Below are positions 52,510 to 62,685 of a stretch of DNA of 64,000 nt, piece after piece. A program made the position numbers and the translations under genes. Source of the stretch: Microbacterium paraoxydans (GTDB lineage Bacteria; Actinomycetota; Actinomycetes; Actinomycetales; Microbacteriaceae). The stretch's first letter is position 1. The number at the start of each line of letters is the position of its first letter. The notes under the pieces are model-generated. The model made no database searches and had not been told where the DNA came from. It saw only the letters and a list, made by a program, of their open reading frames with translations. The stretch covers positions 820,786-884,785 of the forward strand of contig NZ_JAGTUK010000003.1 of assembly GCF_018224615.1 (NCBI RefSeq), read 5' to 3'.

Positions 52510-53571
52510 TCAGTGCCCGCGTACGCGCCGGGTCGCGTCCTGCACCTCGCCGACGAGCTCCTCCAGGATGTCTTCCAGGAACAGCACCGCGGTGGTCTCG
52601 CCCGCAGCGTCGCGCACCTTCGCCAGGTGGCGGCCGGCACGGCGCATCACGGCGAGCGCGTCCTCCAGGTCGGTGTCCTCCTGCACGGGCACCATGTGGT
52701 GGATGCGCTTGCCGGGAATCGGCTCGTGCACCTTGGTCTCCGCATCGGGCCCCTCCGAGGCGCGGAGGATGTCCTTCAGATGCACGTATCCGATCGGGGT
52801 GTCCTCGTCGTCGACGATCACGTAGCGCGAGAACCCGTAGCGGGCCACGGCCTTCTCGATGTCGTCCGGCGTGGTGCTCTGCGGCAGCGTCACCAGGTCC
52901 CCCAGCGGCACCGCCACGTCCCGCGCCTTCTTGTCGGTGAACTCGACGGCCGCGGTCACGGTGCCCGCGGTGTCCATCAGCACGCCCTCGCGACGGGACT
53001 GGCTCACGATCGTGGCCACCTCGTCGAGCGTGAAGGTCGAGGCGGCCTCATTCTTCGGCTCCACGCGGAACAGGCGGAGCACGCCGTTGGCCGCCGCGTT
53101 GAGCAGCCAGATCACGGGCATGAAGACCTTCGAGATCCAGACCAGCGGCGAGGCGAGGATCAGCACCGCGCGGTCGGGAATCGAGAACGCGAGGTTCTTC
53201 GGCACCATCTCGCCGAACACCACGTGCAGGAACGACACGACGAGGAGCGCGATCACGAACGACACCACGTCGACTGCGCCGTCGGCCCAGCCGAGCGCGT
53301 GCATCGGCACCGCCAGCAGGTGGTGGATCGCGGGCTCCGACACGTTCAGGATCAGCAGCGAGCAGATCGTGATGCCCAGCTGCGAGGTCGCCAGCATGAG
53401 CGTGGCGTGCTCCATCGCGTACAGCGCCGTCTTCGCGGCCCGGGAGCCGCGCTCGGCCCGCGGCTCGATCTGCGAGCGCCGCGCGGAGATGACCGCGAAC
53501 TCCGCGCCGACGAAGAAGGCGTTGGCCGCCAGCAGCACGACCAGCCAGGCGAGGCCCACCCAATCGCTCAT
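52510..53571 (-). CDS. CNNM/CBS membrane protein (hemolysin-C-like family), shorter copy
   Basis: 353 residues. N-terminal DUF21/CNNM membrane domain (about 1-170; VLLAANAFFVGAEFAVISARRSQ), a CBS pair (about 190-330), ending soon after without a CorC/HlyC domain. Related to CNNM and CorC proteins proposed to move or sense Mg2+. Its ATG overlaps the stop of the longer copy by four bases (ATGA). The two probably form a heteromeric transporter. Confidence 0.9.
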   Translation of the reverse strand: MSDWVGLAWLVVLLAANAFFVGAEFAVISARRSQIEPRAERGSRAAKTALYAMEHATLMLATSQLGITICSLLILNVSEPAIHHLLAVPMHALGWADGAVDVVSFVIALLVVSFLHVVFGEMVPKNLAFSIPDRAVLILASPLVWISKVFMPVIWLLNAAANGVLRLFRVEPKNEAASTFTLDEVATIVSQSRREGVLMDTAGTVTAAVEFTDKKARDVAVPLGDLVTLPQSTTPDDIEKAVARYGFSRYVIVDDEDTPIGYVHLKDILRASEGPDAETKVHEPIPGKRIHHMVPVQEDTDLEDALAVMRRAGRHLAKVRDAAGETTAVLFLEDILEELVGEVQDATRRVRGH

Positions 53572-54887
53572 CGCGACACCTCCTCGGCCTCGAGGGAGTC
53601 CGGTCTCGGCACGTAGCGCACCCGATCCACCCGGCGGCCGTCCATCCGGACGACCTGCAGCGTGCCGCTCTCCAGCGACACCTCGTCACCCACGACCGGC
53701 ACCCGCTCCAGCACGCTCATGACGTAGCCGCCCACGGTGTCGTACACGTCGCCCTCCGGGACGTCCACGCCCGCGCGACTGCGCAGCTCATCCGGGCGCA
53801 GCTCGCCCGGGAACGTGATGCCGTCGCGGTTGCGGATGATCCCGGCTCGCGTGCGGTCGTGCTCGTCGGACACCTCGCCCACGAGCTCCTCGACCAGGTC
53901 CTCCAGTGTCACGATGCCCGCGGTGCCGCCGTACTCGTCGACCACGACGGCGAGCTGGTAGCCGCGCCCGCGGAGGTCGGAGATCAGCGCGTCCACGTGG
54001 GCGGTCTCCGGCACGCGCAGCGGGTCGGTCGCGAGAGCTCCCACCGGCACCTCGGCTCGCCGCTCCCGGGGGACGGCGATCGCGGCCTTGAGGTGCACGA
54101 CGCCGGTGATGTCGTCCAGGTCCTCGTCGAACACCGGGAAGCGGCTGTGGCCCGTGCGGCGCGCGAGCTGGATCACGTCGTCGACCGAGTCGCCCGCCGC
54201 GATCGCGTGCATGCTCGGACGGGCGGTCATGACGTCGGCGGCGGTCAGGCGCGAGAACGTGAGCGTGCGGTCGAGCAGCGTCGCCGTGTCGGCCTCCAGG
54301 ACACCGGCGCTGGCGGAGCGGCGCACGAGCGACGACAGCTCCTCCGCGCTCCTCGCGCCGGACAGCTCCTCCTTCGGCTCGATGCCCATGCCGCGCAGCA
54401 CACCGTTGGCGCTGCCGTTGAGCACCACGATCGCGGGCTTGAACACGGTGGTGAAGGCGATCTGGAACGGGATCACGAGCTTCGCGGTGGCCAGAGGCAG
54501 CGCGAGCGCGAAGTTCTTCGGGACCAGCTCGCCGAGGATCATCGACAGCACGGTCGCGACGAACATCGCCACGACGGTCGCGATCGGGGCCACCGCGGCC
54601 TCGGGGATGCTCCAGGCGACGAGCGTCGGGCGCAGCAGGTTCGACAGTGCCGGCTCCATCGTGTAACCGGTGAGCAGCGTGGTCAGCGTGATGCCGAGCT
54701 GCGCGGACGACAGGTGCGTGGAGGTGTGCTTGAGAGCGCTGATCGTGAGCGAGAGCCGGGACTCACCGCGCGCCTGTCGCGCCTCGAGTTCGGCCCGGTC
54801 GAGGTTGACCAGTGCGAACTCGCTCGCGACGAAGAGGCCGGTGCCGACCGTGAGCAGGAGCCCCACGCCCAACATGATGTAATCCAT
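53568..54887 (-). CDS. CNNM/CBS/CorC membrane protein (hemolysin-C-like family), longer copy
   Basis: 439 residues. CNNM domain (about 1-190; [22 protein letters not shown]), CBS pair (about 205-335) with [23 protein letters not shown] before the C-terminal CorC/HlyC domain (about 345-430). Role in Mg2+ or cobalt handling is inferred from the family. RBS GAGAGGA. A possible -10 TAGAAT lies at 54966. First gene of the pair. Confidence 0.92.
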   Translation of the reverse strand: MDYIMLGVGLLLTVGTGLFVASEFALVNLDRAELEARQARGESRLSLTISALKHTSTHLSSAQLGITLTTLLTGYTMEPALSNLLRPTLVAWSIPEAAVAPIATVVAMFVATVLSMILGELVPKNFALALPLATAKLVIPFQIAFTTVFKPAIVVLNGSANGVLRGMGIEPKEELSGARSAEELSSLVRRSASAGVLEADTATLLDRTLTFSRLTAADVMTARPSMHAIAAGDSVDDVIQLARRTGHSRFPVFDEDLDDITGVVHLKAAIAVPRERRAEVPVGALATDPLRVPETAHVDALISDLRGRGYQLAVVVDEYGGTAGIVTLEDLVEELVGEVSDEHDRTRAGIIRNRDGITFPGELRPDELRSRAGVDVPEGDVYDTVGGYVMSVLERVPVVGDEVSLESGTLQVVRMDGRRVDRVRYVPRPDSLEAEEVSR

Positions 54888-54998
54888 CAGCTATTCCTCT
54901 CCGCAGAGAGTTCGGGACGGTGGGGCGATGTTCGGCAACTGGGGGGGTCGTCCATAGTGCGCTCGATTCTACAGAAGCCCGCCATGCCCGCGCCGGTG

Positions 54999-56453
54999 CT
55001 ACCAGCTGACCGGCAGGGCCTTGCCCTCTTCGTATCCGGCCGCGGACTGCAGGCCGACCAGGGCGCGCTCGTGGAACTCGGGGACGGTCGCGGCGCCGGC
55101 GTACGTGAACGACGACCGCACACCGGAGGTGATCATGTCGAGCAGATCCTCCACCCCCGGCCGCAGCGGATCGAGGTAGATCTTCGACGAGGAGATGCCC
55201 TCGGCGAAGAGCTCCTTGCGAGCACGCTCGTACGCGTCGAGCCGCTCGAACCGGGCCTGAACGGCCTTGGTCGACGCCATGCCCCACGACTCCTTGAACA
55301 GCCGCCCCTCGGCGTCGCGCTGCAGCTCCCCCGGTGCCTCGATCGTGCCGGCGAACCACGAGCCGATCATGACGGAGGCCGCACCGGCCGCGAGCGCCAG
55401 GGCGACGTCGCGCGGATAGCGCACACCCCCGTCCGCCCACACGTGCGCCCCGGCCGCGCGGGCGGCCTCCGCGGTCTCCAGCACGGCGGAGAACTGCGGG
55501 CGACCCACGGCGGTCATCATGCGCGTCGTGCACATCGCGCCGGGACCGACGCCGACCTTGAGGATCGTGGCCCCCGCGTCGACGAGATCGCGCACGCCGT
55601 CGGCCGTGACGATGTTGCCCGCGACGATCGGGAGGCCGAGGTCGAGCTCGGAGATCGCGCGGAGGGCGCGGAGCATGCCCTCCTGGTGTCCGTGGGCCGT
55701 GTCGACCACCAGCACGTCGACGCCGGCGCCGGCGAGCGCCCGCGCCTTCGCGGCGACGTCGCCGTTGATGCCGACGGCCGCCGCGACCGCGAGCCGTCCG
55801 CCGGCGTCCACCGCGGGACGGTACAGCGTCGCCCGCAGGGCGCTGCGGGCGCTCAACGTCCCGACGAGATGACCGTGATGCACCACCGTCACCATGTCGA
55901 CGTCCGCCTCGGTGATGACGTCGAACGCATGGCGCTCCGAGCCGATGTCGTCGGCGTCGATCGACGGACTGCCGCGATGCACGAGGTCGCCCAGCTGCGC
56001 GTCGGGCAGCGCGGTCGCGAGGCGGGTCGCGGGCAGGATCCCGAGGATACGGTCGACACCGATCGGCGCGGGCCCGTGCGCCACCACGATGCCGTGCCCG
56101 GCCGTGGCCGGGAGGAGCCGCAGGGCCTCGGCGACCGTGGCGTGAGGCGGCAGCACGATCGGCGTGTCCCACAGCACGGGCTGGCTCTTCACGTCGCGGA
56201 TCGCAGCGTCGAGCTCCTGCAGCGGCAGGTCCTGCGGCAGCACCCCGAGCGCACCGCGACGGGCCAGCACCGCGGCGAGACGGGGCCCGGTGACCGAGTT
56301 CATGTTCGCGGCGACGATCGGCAGGGTCGCCGGGGTGCCGTCGTGCGGGGCGAGATCGACCTGGAGACGACTGGTGACACCGGAGCGGCGCGGCACCAGG
56401 AAGACGTCCGAATAGGTCAGATCGACGGTCGGCTGCGCACCTGAGAACTCCAT
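54999..56453 (-). CDS. guaB1: GuaB1-type IMPDH-related enzyme (GMP reductase in mycobacteria)
   Basis: 484 residues. IMPDH/GMPR barrel ([28 protein letters not shown]) with a CBS insert (about 95-210) and the catalytic loop [20 protein letters not shown] (Cys308). Mycobacterial GuaB1 is a GMP reductase that feeds guanine nucleotides back to IMP, and this has the same layout. A 1779-residue antisense frame covers this gene and kgd and is rejected. Divergent from kgd with a palindrome between. Confidence 0.92.
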   Translation of the reverse strand: MEFSGAQPTVDLTYSDVFLVPRRSGVTSRLQVDLAPHDGTPATLPIVAANMNSVTGPRLAAVLARRGALGVLPQDLPLQELDAAIRDVKSQPVLWDTPIVLPPHATVAEALRLLPATAGHGIVVAHGPAPIGVDRILGILPATRLATALPDAQLGDLVHRGSPSIDADDIGSERHAFDVITEADVDMVTVVHHGHLVGTLSARSALRATLYRPAVDAGGRLAVAAAVGINGDVAAKARALAGAGVDVLVVDTAHGHQEGMLRALRAISELDLGLPIVAGNIVTADGVRDLVDAGATILKVGVGPGAMCTTRMMTAVGRPQFSAVLETAEAARAAGAHVWADGGVRYPRDVALALAAGAASVMIGSWFAGTIEAPGELQRDAEGRLFKESWGMASTKAVQARFERLDAYERARKELFAEGISSSKIYLDPLRPGVEDLLDMITSGVRSSFTYAGAATVPEFHERALVGLQSAAGYEEGKALPVSW

Positions 56454-56502
56454 GTCTCCACGGTACCGAGATCGGGACGGCACAGGCGGGTGGCTTCGAC
56501 GA

Positions 56503-56514
56503 TTACCCGGGTGA
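56503..56514. promoter_or_regulatory. TTACCCGGGTGA element between guaB1 and kgd
   Basis: One base different from the perfect palindrome at 23222, with the same preceding CGA. Lies 50 bases before guaB1 and about 100 before kgd. A -10-like TAGGCT for kgd follows at 56522-56527. Confidence 0.35.
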
Positions 56515-56615
56515 AACAGGTTAGGCTTGGTGGTCGAGAGTGTGCGCGCCCGAACGCATTCCTGCGTCGTGCCTCCGCACCGAAGATCTTCAGCGATGAA
56601 AGAGGGCGATAGAGC

Positions 56616-59600
56616 GTGTCGAACCAGGTGACCGGCGTCGGTGGCGACGGGGGGTTCGGAGCCAATTCCTGGCTCGTCGAAGAGCTCTACGAGCAGTTCA
56701 AGGAGAACCGCGACTCGGTCGACAAGGAGTGGTGGCCCATCCTGGAGCAGTACCACTCCGAGGCCACCGCGGGCGGTTCGAGCGCCGCGGCGTCCGCACC
56801 CGCCGACACGGCATCGCAACCGGCCCACCCGGTCACCGCGCCGATCCCGGTGATCGGTGCCCAGCCCGTCGCCCGCACCACCGCCAAGCCCGCCGCGGCC
56901 GCCCCGATCCCCGCGCAGGCCCCCAAGCCCAAGCCGGAGTCGAAGGAGCCCGTCGAGTCCTCCGAGGAGGACAAGGTTACGCCGCTGCGCGGCTTGCCCA
57001 AGACGCTCGCGGCCAACATGGACGAGTCGCTCACGGTCCCCACCGCTACCAGCGTGCGCACGGTCCCCGCGAAGCTGATGATCGACAACCGCATCGTCAT
57101 CAACAACCACATGGCGCGCACGCGCGGCGGCAAGGTCAGCTTCACGCACCTCATCGGCTGGGCGCTCATCCGCACGCTCGACGAGTTCCGCAGCCAGAAC
57201 GTGTTCTACGCGGAGGTCGACGGCAAGCCCTCCGTCGTCGCCCCCGCGCACGTCAACCTCGGCATCGCGATCGACCTGCCCAAGCCCGACGGCACGCGCG
57301 CGCTCATGGTGCCCAGCATCAAGCGCGCCGACACCATGACGTTCACCGAGTACCTGGCCGCCTACGAGGACCTGGTCACGCGCGCCCGCTCCAACAAGCT
57401 CACCGCGACGGACTTCCAGGGCACCACGGTGTCGCTCACCAACCCGGGCGGCATCGGCACCGTGCACTCGGTGCCGCGTCTGATGAAGGGCCAGGGCTGC
57501 ATCATCGGCGCCGGTGCCCTCGAGTACCCGGCCGAGTTCCAGGGCGCGAGCGAGAAGACGCTGAACGAGCTCGCGATCGGCAAGACCATCACGCTCACCA
57601 GCACCTACGACCACCGCGTCATCCAGGGCGCCGGGTCCGGCGAGTTCCTGAAGAAGGTGCACGAGCTGCTGATCGGGCAGCGCGGCTTCTACGACGACAT
57701 CTTCGCGGCGCTGCGCATCCCCTACGCCCCGATCCGCTGGAACCCCGACATCGCGGTCGACCTCGCCGAGCGCGTCGACAAGCAGTCCCGCGTGCAGGAG
57801 CTGATCAACTCGTTCCGCGTGCGCGGCCACCTGATGGCCGACATCGACCCGCTCGAGTACGTGCAGCGCTCGCACCCCGACCTGGAGATCGAGAGCCACG
57901 GCCTCACGTTCTGGGACCTCGACCGGGAGTTCGTCACGGGCGGCTTCGGCGGTCGTCGCGTCGCGAAGCTGCGCGACATCCTCGGCGTGCTGCGCGACTC
58001 CTACTGCCGCACGCTCGGCATCGAGTACATGCACATCCAGGATCCGGAGCAACGGCGCTGGTTCCAGGAGAAGGTCGAGGTCAAGTACCAGAAGCCGGGC
58101 CACGACGAGCAGCTGCGGGTGCTCCGCAAGCTGAACGAGGCCGAGGCGTTCGAGACCTTCCTGCAGACGAAGTTCGTCGGCCAGAAGCGGTTCTCGCTCG
58201 AGGGCGGCGAGTCGCTCATCCCGCTGCTCGACGAGATCCTCCAGGGCGCGGCGACCGCGGGCCTCGAAGGCGCCGCGATCGGCATGGCGCACCGCGGCCG
58301 CCTCAACGTGCTGACCAACATCGCCGGCAAGACCTACGGTCAGGTGTTCCGCGAGTTCGAGGGCACGCAGATGCCGGGCAACCAGCGCGGCTCCGGCGAC
58401 GTGAAGTACCACCTCGGCACGGAGGGCACGTTCGTCGCCGACGACGGCTCCTCGCTCCCGGTGTACCTCGCCGCCAACCCCTCCCACCTCGAGACGGTCG
58501 ACGGCGTGCTGGAGGGCATCGTCCGCGCCAAGCAGGACCGCAAGCCGATCGGCACGTTCGCCTGGCTGCCGATCCTGGTGCACGGCGACGCCGCCTTCGC
58601 CGGCCAGGGCGTCGTGGTCGAGACGCTGCAGATGTCGCAGCTGCGCGGCTACCGCACGGGCGGCACGATCCACGTCGTGGTCAACAACCAGGTGGGTTTC
58701 ACCACCACGCCGAGCGACGCCCGCACGTCGGTGTATGCGACCGACGTGGCCAAGACCATCCAGGCGCCCATCTTCCACGTGAACGGCGACGACCCCGAGG
58801 CCGTCATCCACGTCGCGCAGCTCGCGTTCGAGTACCGCGAGCGCTTCCACCGTGACGTCGTGATCGACCTGGTCTGCTACCGCCGCCGTGGTCACAACGA
58901 GGGCGACGACCCCTCGATGACGCAGCCGCTCATGACCGACCTCATCCAGGCCAAGCGCTCCGTGCGTCGTCTGTACACGGAGTCGCTGGTCGGCCGCGGT
59001 GACATCACCGAGGAGGAGTACAACGAGGCGAAGGCGGACTTCCAGAACCGTCTGGAGATCGCGTTCGCCGAGACGCATGCCGCGGAGACCGGCGCCACGC
59101 CGATCGCCCCCGAGCTCCCGCCGACCGACGACCAGGTCGGCGCCCCCGAGGTCACCGGCGTGCCCGCGGAGGTCATCCAGCTCATCGGCGACGCGTTCGT
59201 GAACAAGCCCGAGGGCTTCACGGTGCACCCGAAGATCCAGCAGTTGCTGGAGAAGCGCCTCGACATGAGCCGCAACGGCAACATCGACTGGGGCTTCGGC
59301 GAGCTCCTCGCGTTCGGGTCGCTGCTGGTCGAGGGCACCCCGGTGCGCCTGGCCGGCCAGGACTCGCGCCGTGGCACGTTCGTGCAGCGCCACGCCGCCC
59401 TCCACGACCGCGCGAACGGCCAGGAGTGGCTGCCGCTGTCGAACCTGTCGGACGCGCAGGGCCGTTTCTTCGTCTACGACTCGCTGCTCAGCGAGTACGC
59501 CGCGCTCGGCTTCGAATACGGCTACTCCGTCGAGGCACCCGAAGCCCTCGTGCTGTGGGAGGCGCAGTTCGGCGACTTCGTGAACGGTGCGCAGTCGGTC

Positions 59601-60308
59601 ATCGACGAGTACATCTCGGCAGCCGAGCAGAAGTGGGGCCAGCAGTCCAGCGTCACGCTCCTGCTCCCCCACGGCTACGAGGGCCAGGGGCCGGACCACT
59701 CCTCGGCGCGCATCGAGCGCTTCCTGCAGCTGTGCGCCCAGGAGAACATGATCGTGGCGCGCCCGTCGACCCCGGCGTCGCACTTCCACCTGCTGCGCCG
59801 CCAGGCCTATGCCCGTCCGCGCAAGCCGCTGATCGTGTTCACGCCGAAGGCCATGCTGCGCCTGCGCGGTGCCACGAGCCCGGTGGAGGCGTTCACGCAG
59901 GGCCGGTTCGAGCCGGTGATCGACGACGACCGCGGTCTCGACCGCTCCGCCGTCAAGCGCGTGCTCGTGCACTCGGGCAAGGTGCACTGGGATCTGCGCG
60001 CCGAGCTCGAGAAGAACCCGAACCCCGAGATCGCCCTCGTGCGCTTGGAGCAGCTGTACCCCACGCCGATCGACGAGCTGAAGGCCATCACCGACTCGTA
60101 CCCGAACGCCGAGCTGGTGTGGGTGCAGGAAGAGCCGGAGAACCAGGGTGCCTGGCCGTTCCTGGCACTGGCGTTCGCCGACGTTCCCGGAGACCGCACG
60201 TTCCGGCCGATCTCGCGTCCGGCCTCGGCGTCTCCCGCCACGGGCTCGTCCAAGGTGCACGCCACCGAGCAGGCGACCCTGCTGCGCTCGGCCGTGACCC
60301 TCGGCTGA
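56616..60308 (+). CDS. kgd: Multifunctional 2-oxoglutarate decarboxylase/dehydrogenase (fused E2-E1)
   Basis: 1230 residues. N-terminal helical start (SWLVEELYEQFKENRDSVD), a Pro/Ala linker, an E2-like acyltransferase domain (about 110-360, with STYDHRVIQGAGSGEFL), and a thiamine-diphosphate E1 domain to the end (GAAIGMAHRGRLNVLTN; HVVVNNQVGFTT). This fusion, typical of actinobacteria, channels 2-oxoglutarate to succinyl-CoA or succinate semialdehyde in the TCA cycle. The actinobacterial form lacks its own lipoyl domain. GTG start with GAGG about ten bases before. Followed by a strong bidirectional terminator. Confidence 0.96.
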   Translation: MSNQVTGVGGDGGFGANSWLVEELYEQFKENRDSVDKEWWPILEQYHSEATAGGSSAAASAPADTASQPAHPVTAPIPVIGAQPVARTTAKPAAAAPIPAQAPKPKPESKEPVESSEEDKVTPLRGLPKTLAANMDESLTVPTATSVRTVPAKLMIDNRIVINNHMARTRGGKVSFTHLIGWALIRTLDEFRSQNVFYAEVDGKPSVVAPAHVNLGIAIDLPKPDGTRALMVPSIKRADTMTFTEYLAAYEDLVTRARSNKLTATDFQGTTVSLTNPGGIGTVHSVPRLMKGQGCIIGAGALEYPAEFQGASEKTLNELAIGKTITLTSTYDHRVIQGAGSGEFLKKVHELLIGQRGFYDDIFAALRIPYAPIRWNPDIAVDLAERVDKQSRVQELINSFRVRGHLMADIDPLEYVQRSHPDLEIESHGLTFWDLDREFVTGGFGGRRVAKLRDILGVLRDSYCRTLGIEYMHIQDPEQRRWFQEKVEVKYQKPGHDEQLRVLRKLNEAEAFETFLQTKFVGQKRFSLEGGESLIPLLDEILQGAATAGLEGAAIGMAHRGRLNVLTNIAGKTYGQVFREFEGTQMPGNQRGSGDVKYHLGTEGTFVADDGSSLPVYLAANPSHLETVDGVLEGIVRAKQDRKPIGTFAWLPILVHGDAAFAGQGVVVETLQMSQLRGYRTGGTIHVVVNNQVGFTTTPSDARTSVYATDVAKTIQAPIFHVNGDDPEAVIHVAQLAFEYRERFHRDVVIDLVCYRRRGHNEGDDPSMTQPLMTDLIQAKRSVRRLYTESLVGRGDITEEEYNEAKADFQNRLEIAFAETHAAETGATPIAPELPPTDDQVGAPEVTGVPAEVIQLIGDAFVNKPEGFTVHPKIQQLLEKRLDMSRNGNIDWGFGELLAFGSLLVEGTPVRLAGQDSRRGTFVQRHAALHDRANGQEWLPLSNLSDAQGRFFVYDSLLSEYAALGFEYGYSVEAPEALVLWEAQFGDFVNGAQSVIDEYISAAEQKWGQQSSVTLLLPHGYEGQGPDHSSARIERFLQLCAQENMIVARPSTPASHFHLLRRQAYARPRKPLIVFTPKAMLRLRGATSPVEAFTQGRFEPVIDDDRGLDRSAVKRVLVHSGKVHWDLRAELEKNPNPEIALVRLEQLYPTPIDELKAITDSYPNAELVWVQEEPENQGAWPFLALAFADVPGDRTFRPISRPASASPATGSSKVHATEQATLLRSAVTLG

Positions 60309-60320
60309 TCGTCCGACCGC

Positions 60321-60356
60321 AACGGGCGCCGCGACCACACGGTCGCGGCGCCCGTT
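60321..60356. terminator. Bidirectional hairpin terminator after kgd
   Basis: Perfect 16-bp stem (60321-60336 with 60341-60356), 4-base loop, then TTCTCGTTCC. Lies between convergent kgd and the kinase gene. Confidence 0.8.
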
Positions 60357-60380
60357 CTCGTTCCGACGACGCGCCGGAGG

Positions 60381-61397
60381 TCAGGCCGCCGTGACGGGCG
60401 CGCCCGTGTGGCGCAGGTCCGAGCTGAGGGCGCGGCGGGCGTGCTCCTTCGCGTCCGGCCCGGCATCCGCGGCGTCGAGCACGAGCAGGGCCGCCCCCAG
60501 CACCGGCGGCGCGTCGACGATCTCCAGTCGCGCGGCGGGGGCGTGCTCCGCGAGCCCTGCCCGGATGCCCGACAGCAGCAGAGGGTCCCGGCCGCGCGCG
60601 ACTCCGCCGCCGAACAGCACCGGAATCTCCACGTCGCGCAGCCCGAGCCGTGTCACGCAGGCGCGAACGAACGCCACGACCTCGTCCGCCTGCCGTCGCA
60701 CCACGCTCCGCGCCACCTCGTCGCCCGCGGCGGCCGCCTCGAACAGCACCGGGGCGAGCGACGCGAACGACTGCGCCGGGCGGCGTCCGAGGTGCACGTC
60801 CTCGATGAGCGCGGCCACTGTGGGGGCGGAGACCGCGGTCAGGAGCAGCTCGACGAGCGCGGTCTGCGGCCCCCGGCCGTCCTCGGCCCGCGCGGCATGC
60901 CAGACCACCGCGTCTCCCAGCTCGGCCCCGCCACCCCAGTCGCCGGAGAGCGGGCCCAGGGCGGGGAACCGCACCTGTGCGCCGTCCGCCCGCACGCCGA
61001 TCGCGTTCATGCCGGTGCCGCAGATCACGGCCACGGCGTCTCGGGCATCGGTTCCGGCCCGAAGGAGCGCATGCAGATCGTTCTCCACGATGGCTCCGGG
61101 CGCCCAGGGCAACGGCGCGATCGCCGCGCGGAACGCCTCGATCTCCTCGGCCAGGTCGAGACCGGAGAGGTACAGCCCCACGACGTCGAGGTCGCGCGGG
61201 TCGCGGCCATCGAGGGCGCGTCGCACCAGGTCGTCGATGACGCGGACGGACGGGTCCAGTCCGTCGATCTGCGGACTCGACCCGCTCCCACGCTCCCACG
61301 CGAGCACCTCGCCCGCGGTGTCGAGCAGCACCACATCGGTCTTGGAGCCGCCACCGTCCACGGCGAGGACGAGTCGCGCACCCTCCTCGCCGGTCAT
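60381..61397 (-). CDS. BadF/BadG-type sugar kinase (N-acetylglucosamine kinase-like)
   Basis: 338 residues. ASKHA ATPase fold: phosphate loop VLAVDGGGSKTD, VICGTGMNAIG, and the ALGPLSGDWGGGAELGDAV region. BadF/BcrA family members next to sugar genes are usually N-acetylglucosamine kinases. ATG 61397 overlaps the GH4 stop by four bases (ATGA), so it is translated with the glycosidase and could phosphorylate the imported sugar. Confidence 0.87.
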   Translation of the reverse strand: MTGEEGARLVLAVDGGGSKTDVVLLDTAGEVLAWERGSGSSPQIDGLDPSVRVIDDLVRRALDGRDPRDLDVVGLYLSGLDLAEEIEAFRAAIAPLPWAPGAIVENDLHALLRAGTDARDAVAVICGTGMNAIGVRADGAQVRFPALGPLSGDWGGGAELGDAVVWHAARAEDGRGPQTALVELLLTAVSAPTVAALIEDVHLGRRPAQSFASLAPVLFEAAAAGDEVARSVVRRQADEVVAFVRACVTRLGLRDVEIPVLFGGGVARGRDPLLLSGIRAGLAEHAPAARLEIVDAPPVLGAALLVLDAADAGPDAKEHARRALSSDLRHTGAPVTAA

Positions 61398-62650
61398 GCC
61401 CACTCCAGGTAGCGCGCGTTGGCGGCGAGCAGCAGATCCGTCAGCTTCTCGGCACGATCGTGTTGCAGCACCAGCGGGTGCGCCCGCATGGCCCGCAGCA
61501 CCCGGTCGCGCCCACCGCCGACAGCGGCGTCCAGCGCGAGTCGCTCGTAGCCTGCGACGGCGGAGATCAGTCCGCTGATGTCGTCGGGCAGCGCCGCCAC
61601 CGGCTCGGCGATGAACCGGCCGTCACGGTAGCGGGCGGGAACCTCGATCACGTGGTCGTCCGGGAGGAACGGCAGCACCCCGTCGTTGCGCAGGTTCACC
61701 ACGCGGGGCACCTCCGTGCCCCCGCGGATCGCGATCAGCAGCTCGATGGCCGCCTCAGAGTAGAACGCCCCGCCGCGCTTCTCCAGGATCTCGGGCTTGG
61801 TGTCGATCGCGGGGTCGGCGTACAGCCCCAGCAGTTCGTTCTCGATCGCCCGCACCTCGGCCGCTCGCGTCGCGTGGTGGCGCTGTTCCTGCAGCACCTC
61901 GTCGTGCGCGTAGTAGTAGCGCAGGTAGTACGAGGGGATCACGCCGAGCTGGGCGAGCAGCGCGGGCGGGAGCTCCACGGTGTCGGCGAGCTCATCGACA
62001 CGCGTCTCCAGCGCGGCGGGGAGCTGGTCGACCCCGTCGACGTACACGCCGCGCTCCCACGTGAGGTGGTTGAGCCCCACGTGGGCGAGCGCCACCCGGT
62101 CGGGTTCGACACCGGCCTCCTGCGCGAACCGCCGCTGGAAGCCGATGGCCACGTTGCACAGTCCGACCGCACGGTGCCCGTTCTGCAGCAGCGCGCGCGT
62201 GACGATGCCGACCGGGTTCGTGAAGTCGACGATCCACGCGTCGGGCTTGGCGTGGCGGCGCACCACGTCGGCGATGCGCAGCACGACCGGGACCGTGCGC
62301 AGCGCCTTGGCGAGACCGCCAGGGCCCGTCGTCTCCTGTCCGATGCAGTCGACGTCGTGCGGCCAGCTCTCGTCCTGCTCGCGGGCGTCCTGTCCCCCCA
62401 CGCGCAGTTGGATCAGCACGGCGTCGGCGTCGCTCACCCCGGCGGCGAGGTCGGTGGTCGCGATCAGCCGCGCCGGGTGTCCCCCGCGCACGAGCATGCG
62501 GCGGGAGACGCCGCCCACGAGCTCCAGGCGTGCGGGGTCGGTGTCCACCAGCACGAGCTCCTCGATCGGGAGTTCGCGCTGCAGACGGATGAACCCGTCG
62601 ATCAGTTCGGGCGTGTAGGTGGAACCTCCGCCGACGATGGCGAGTTTCAT
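61394..62650 (-). CDS. GH4 family glycosidase (6-phospho-beta-glucosidase type)
   Basis: 418 residues. Rossmann start KLAIVGGGSTYTPELIDG, DFTNPVGIVTRALLQ, GLCNVAIGFQRR (metal-binding Cys-Asn), GLNHLTW and HATRAAEVRAIENELLGLY. GH4 enzymes use NAD+ and Mn2+ and often need a 6-phosphorylated substrate. The layout resembles 6-phospho-beta-glucosidases. RBS is an AAGGAGAAC-like stretch just before ATG 62650. Lies between the ROK regulator and the kinase. Confidence 0.92.
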   Translation of the reverse strand: MKLAIVGGGSTYTPELIDGFIRLQRELPIEELVLVDTDPARLELVGGVSRRMLVRGGHPARLIATTDLAAGVSDADAVLIQLRVGGQDAREQDESWPHDVDCIGQETTGPGGLAKALRTVPVVLRIADVVRRHAKPDAWIVDFTNPVGIVTRALLQNGHRAVGLCNVAIGFQRRFAQEAGVEPDRVALAHVGLNHLTWERGVYVDGVDQLPAALETRVDELADTVELPPALLAQLGVIPSYYLRYYYAHDEVLQEQRHHATRAAEVRAIENELLGLYADPAIDTKPEILEKRGGAFYSEAAIELLIAIRGGTEVPRVVNLRNDGVLPFLPDDHVIEVPARYRDGRFIAEPVAALPDDISGLISAVAGYERLALDAAVGGGRDRVLRAMRAHPLVLQHDRAEKLTDLLLAANARYLEWA

Positions 62651-62685
62651 CTGTTCTCCTTGCTCGGATGGATGCCCGGCGGGCG

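Noticed and set aside
53859..56444. 861-codon plus-strand frame
   Set aside because: Antisense shadow of the CNNM protein and guaB1.
56515..56533. Iron box upstream of kgd (ACAGGTTAGGCTTGGTGGT)
   Set aside because: Only one half matches the DtxR consensus and the other half does not; TAGGCT is better read as a -10.
54999..60338. 1779-codon open frame antisense to guaB1 upstream and kgd
   Set aside because: High-GC bias opens the antisense frame. Only its end (guaB1) is real; the rest is a mirror of the kgd codon pattern, rich in Arg, Glu and His with no domain.
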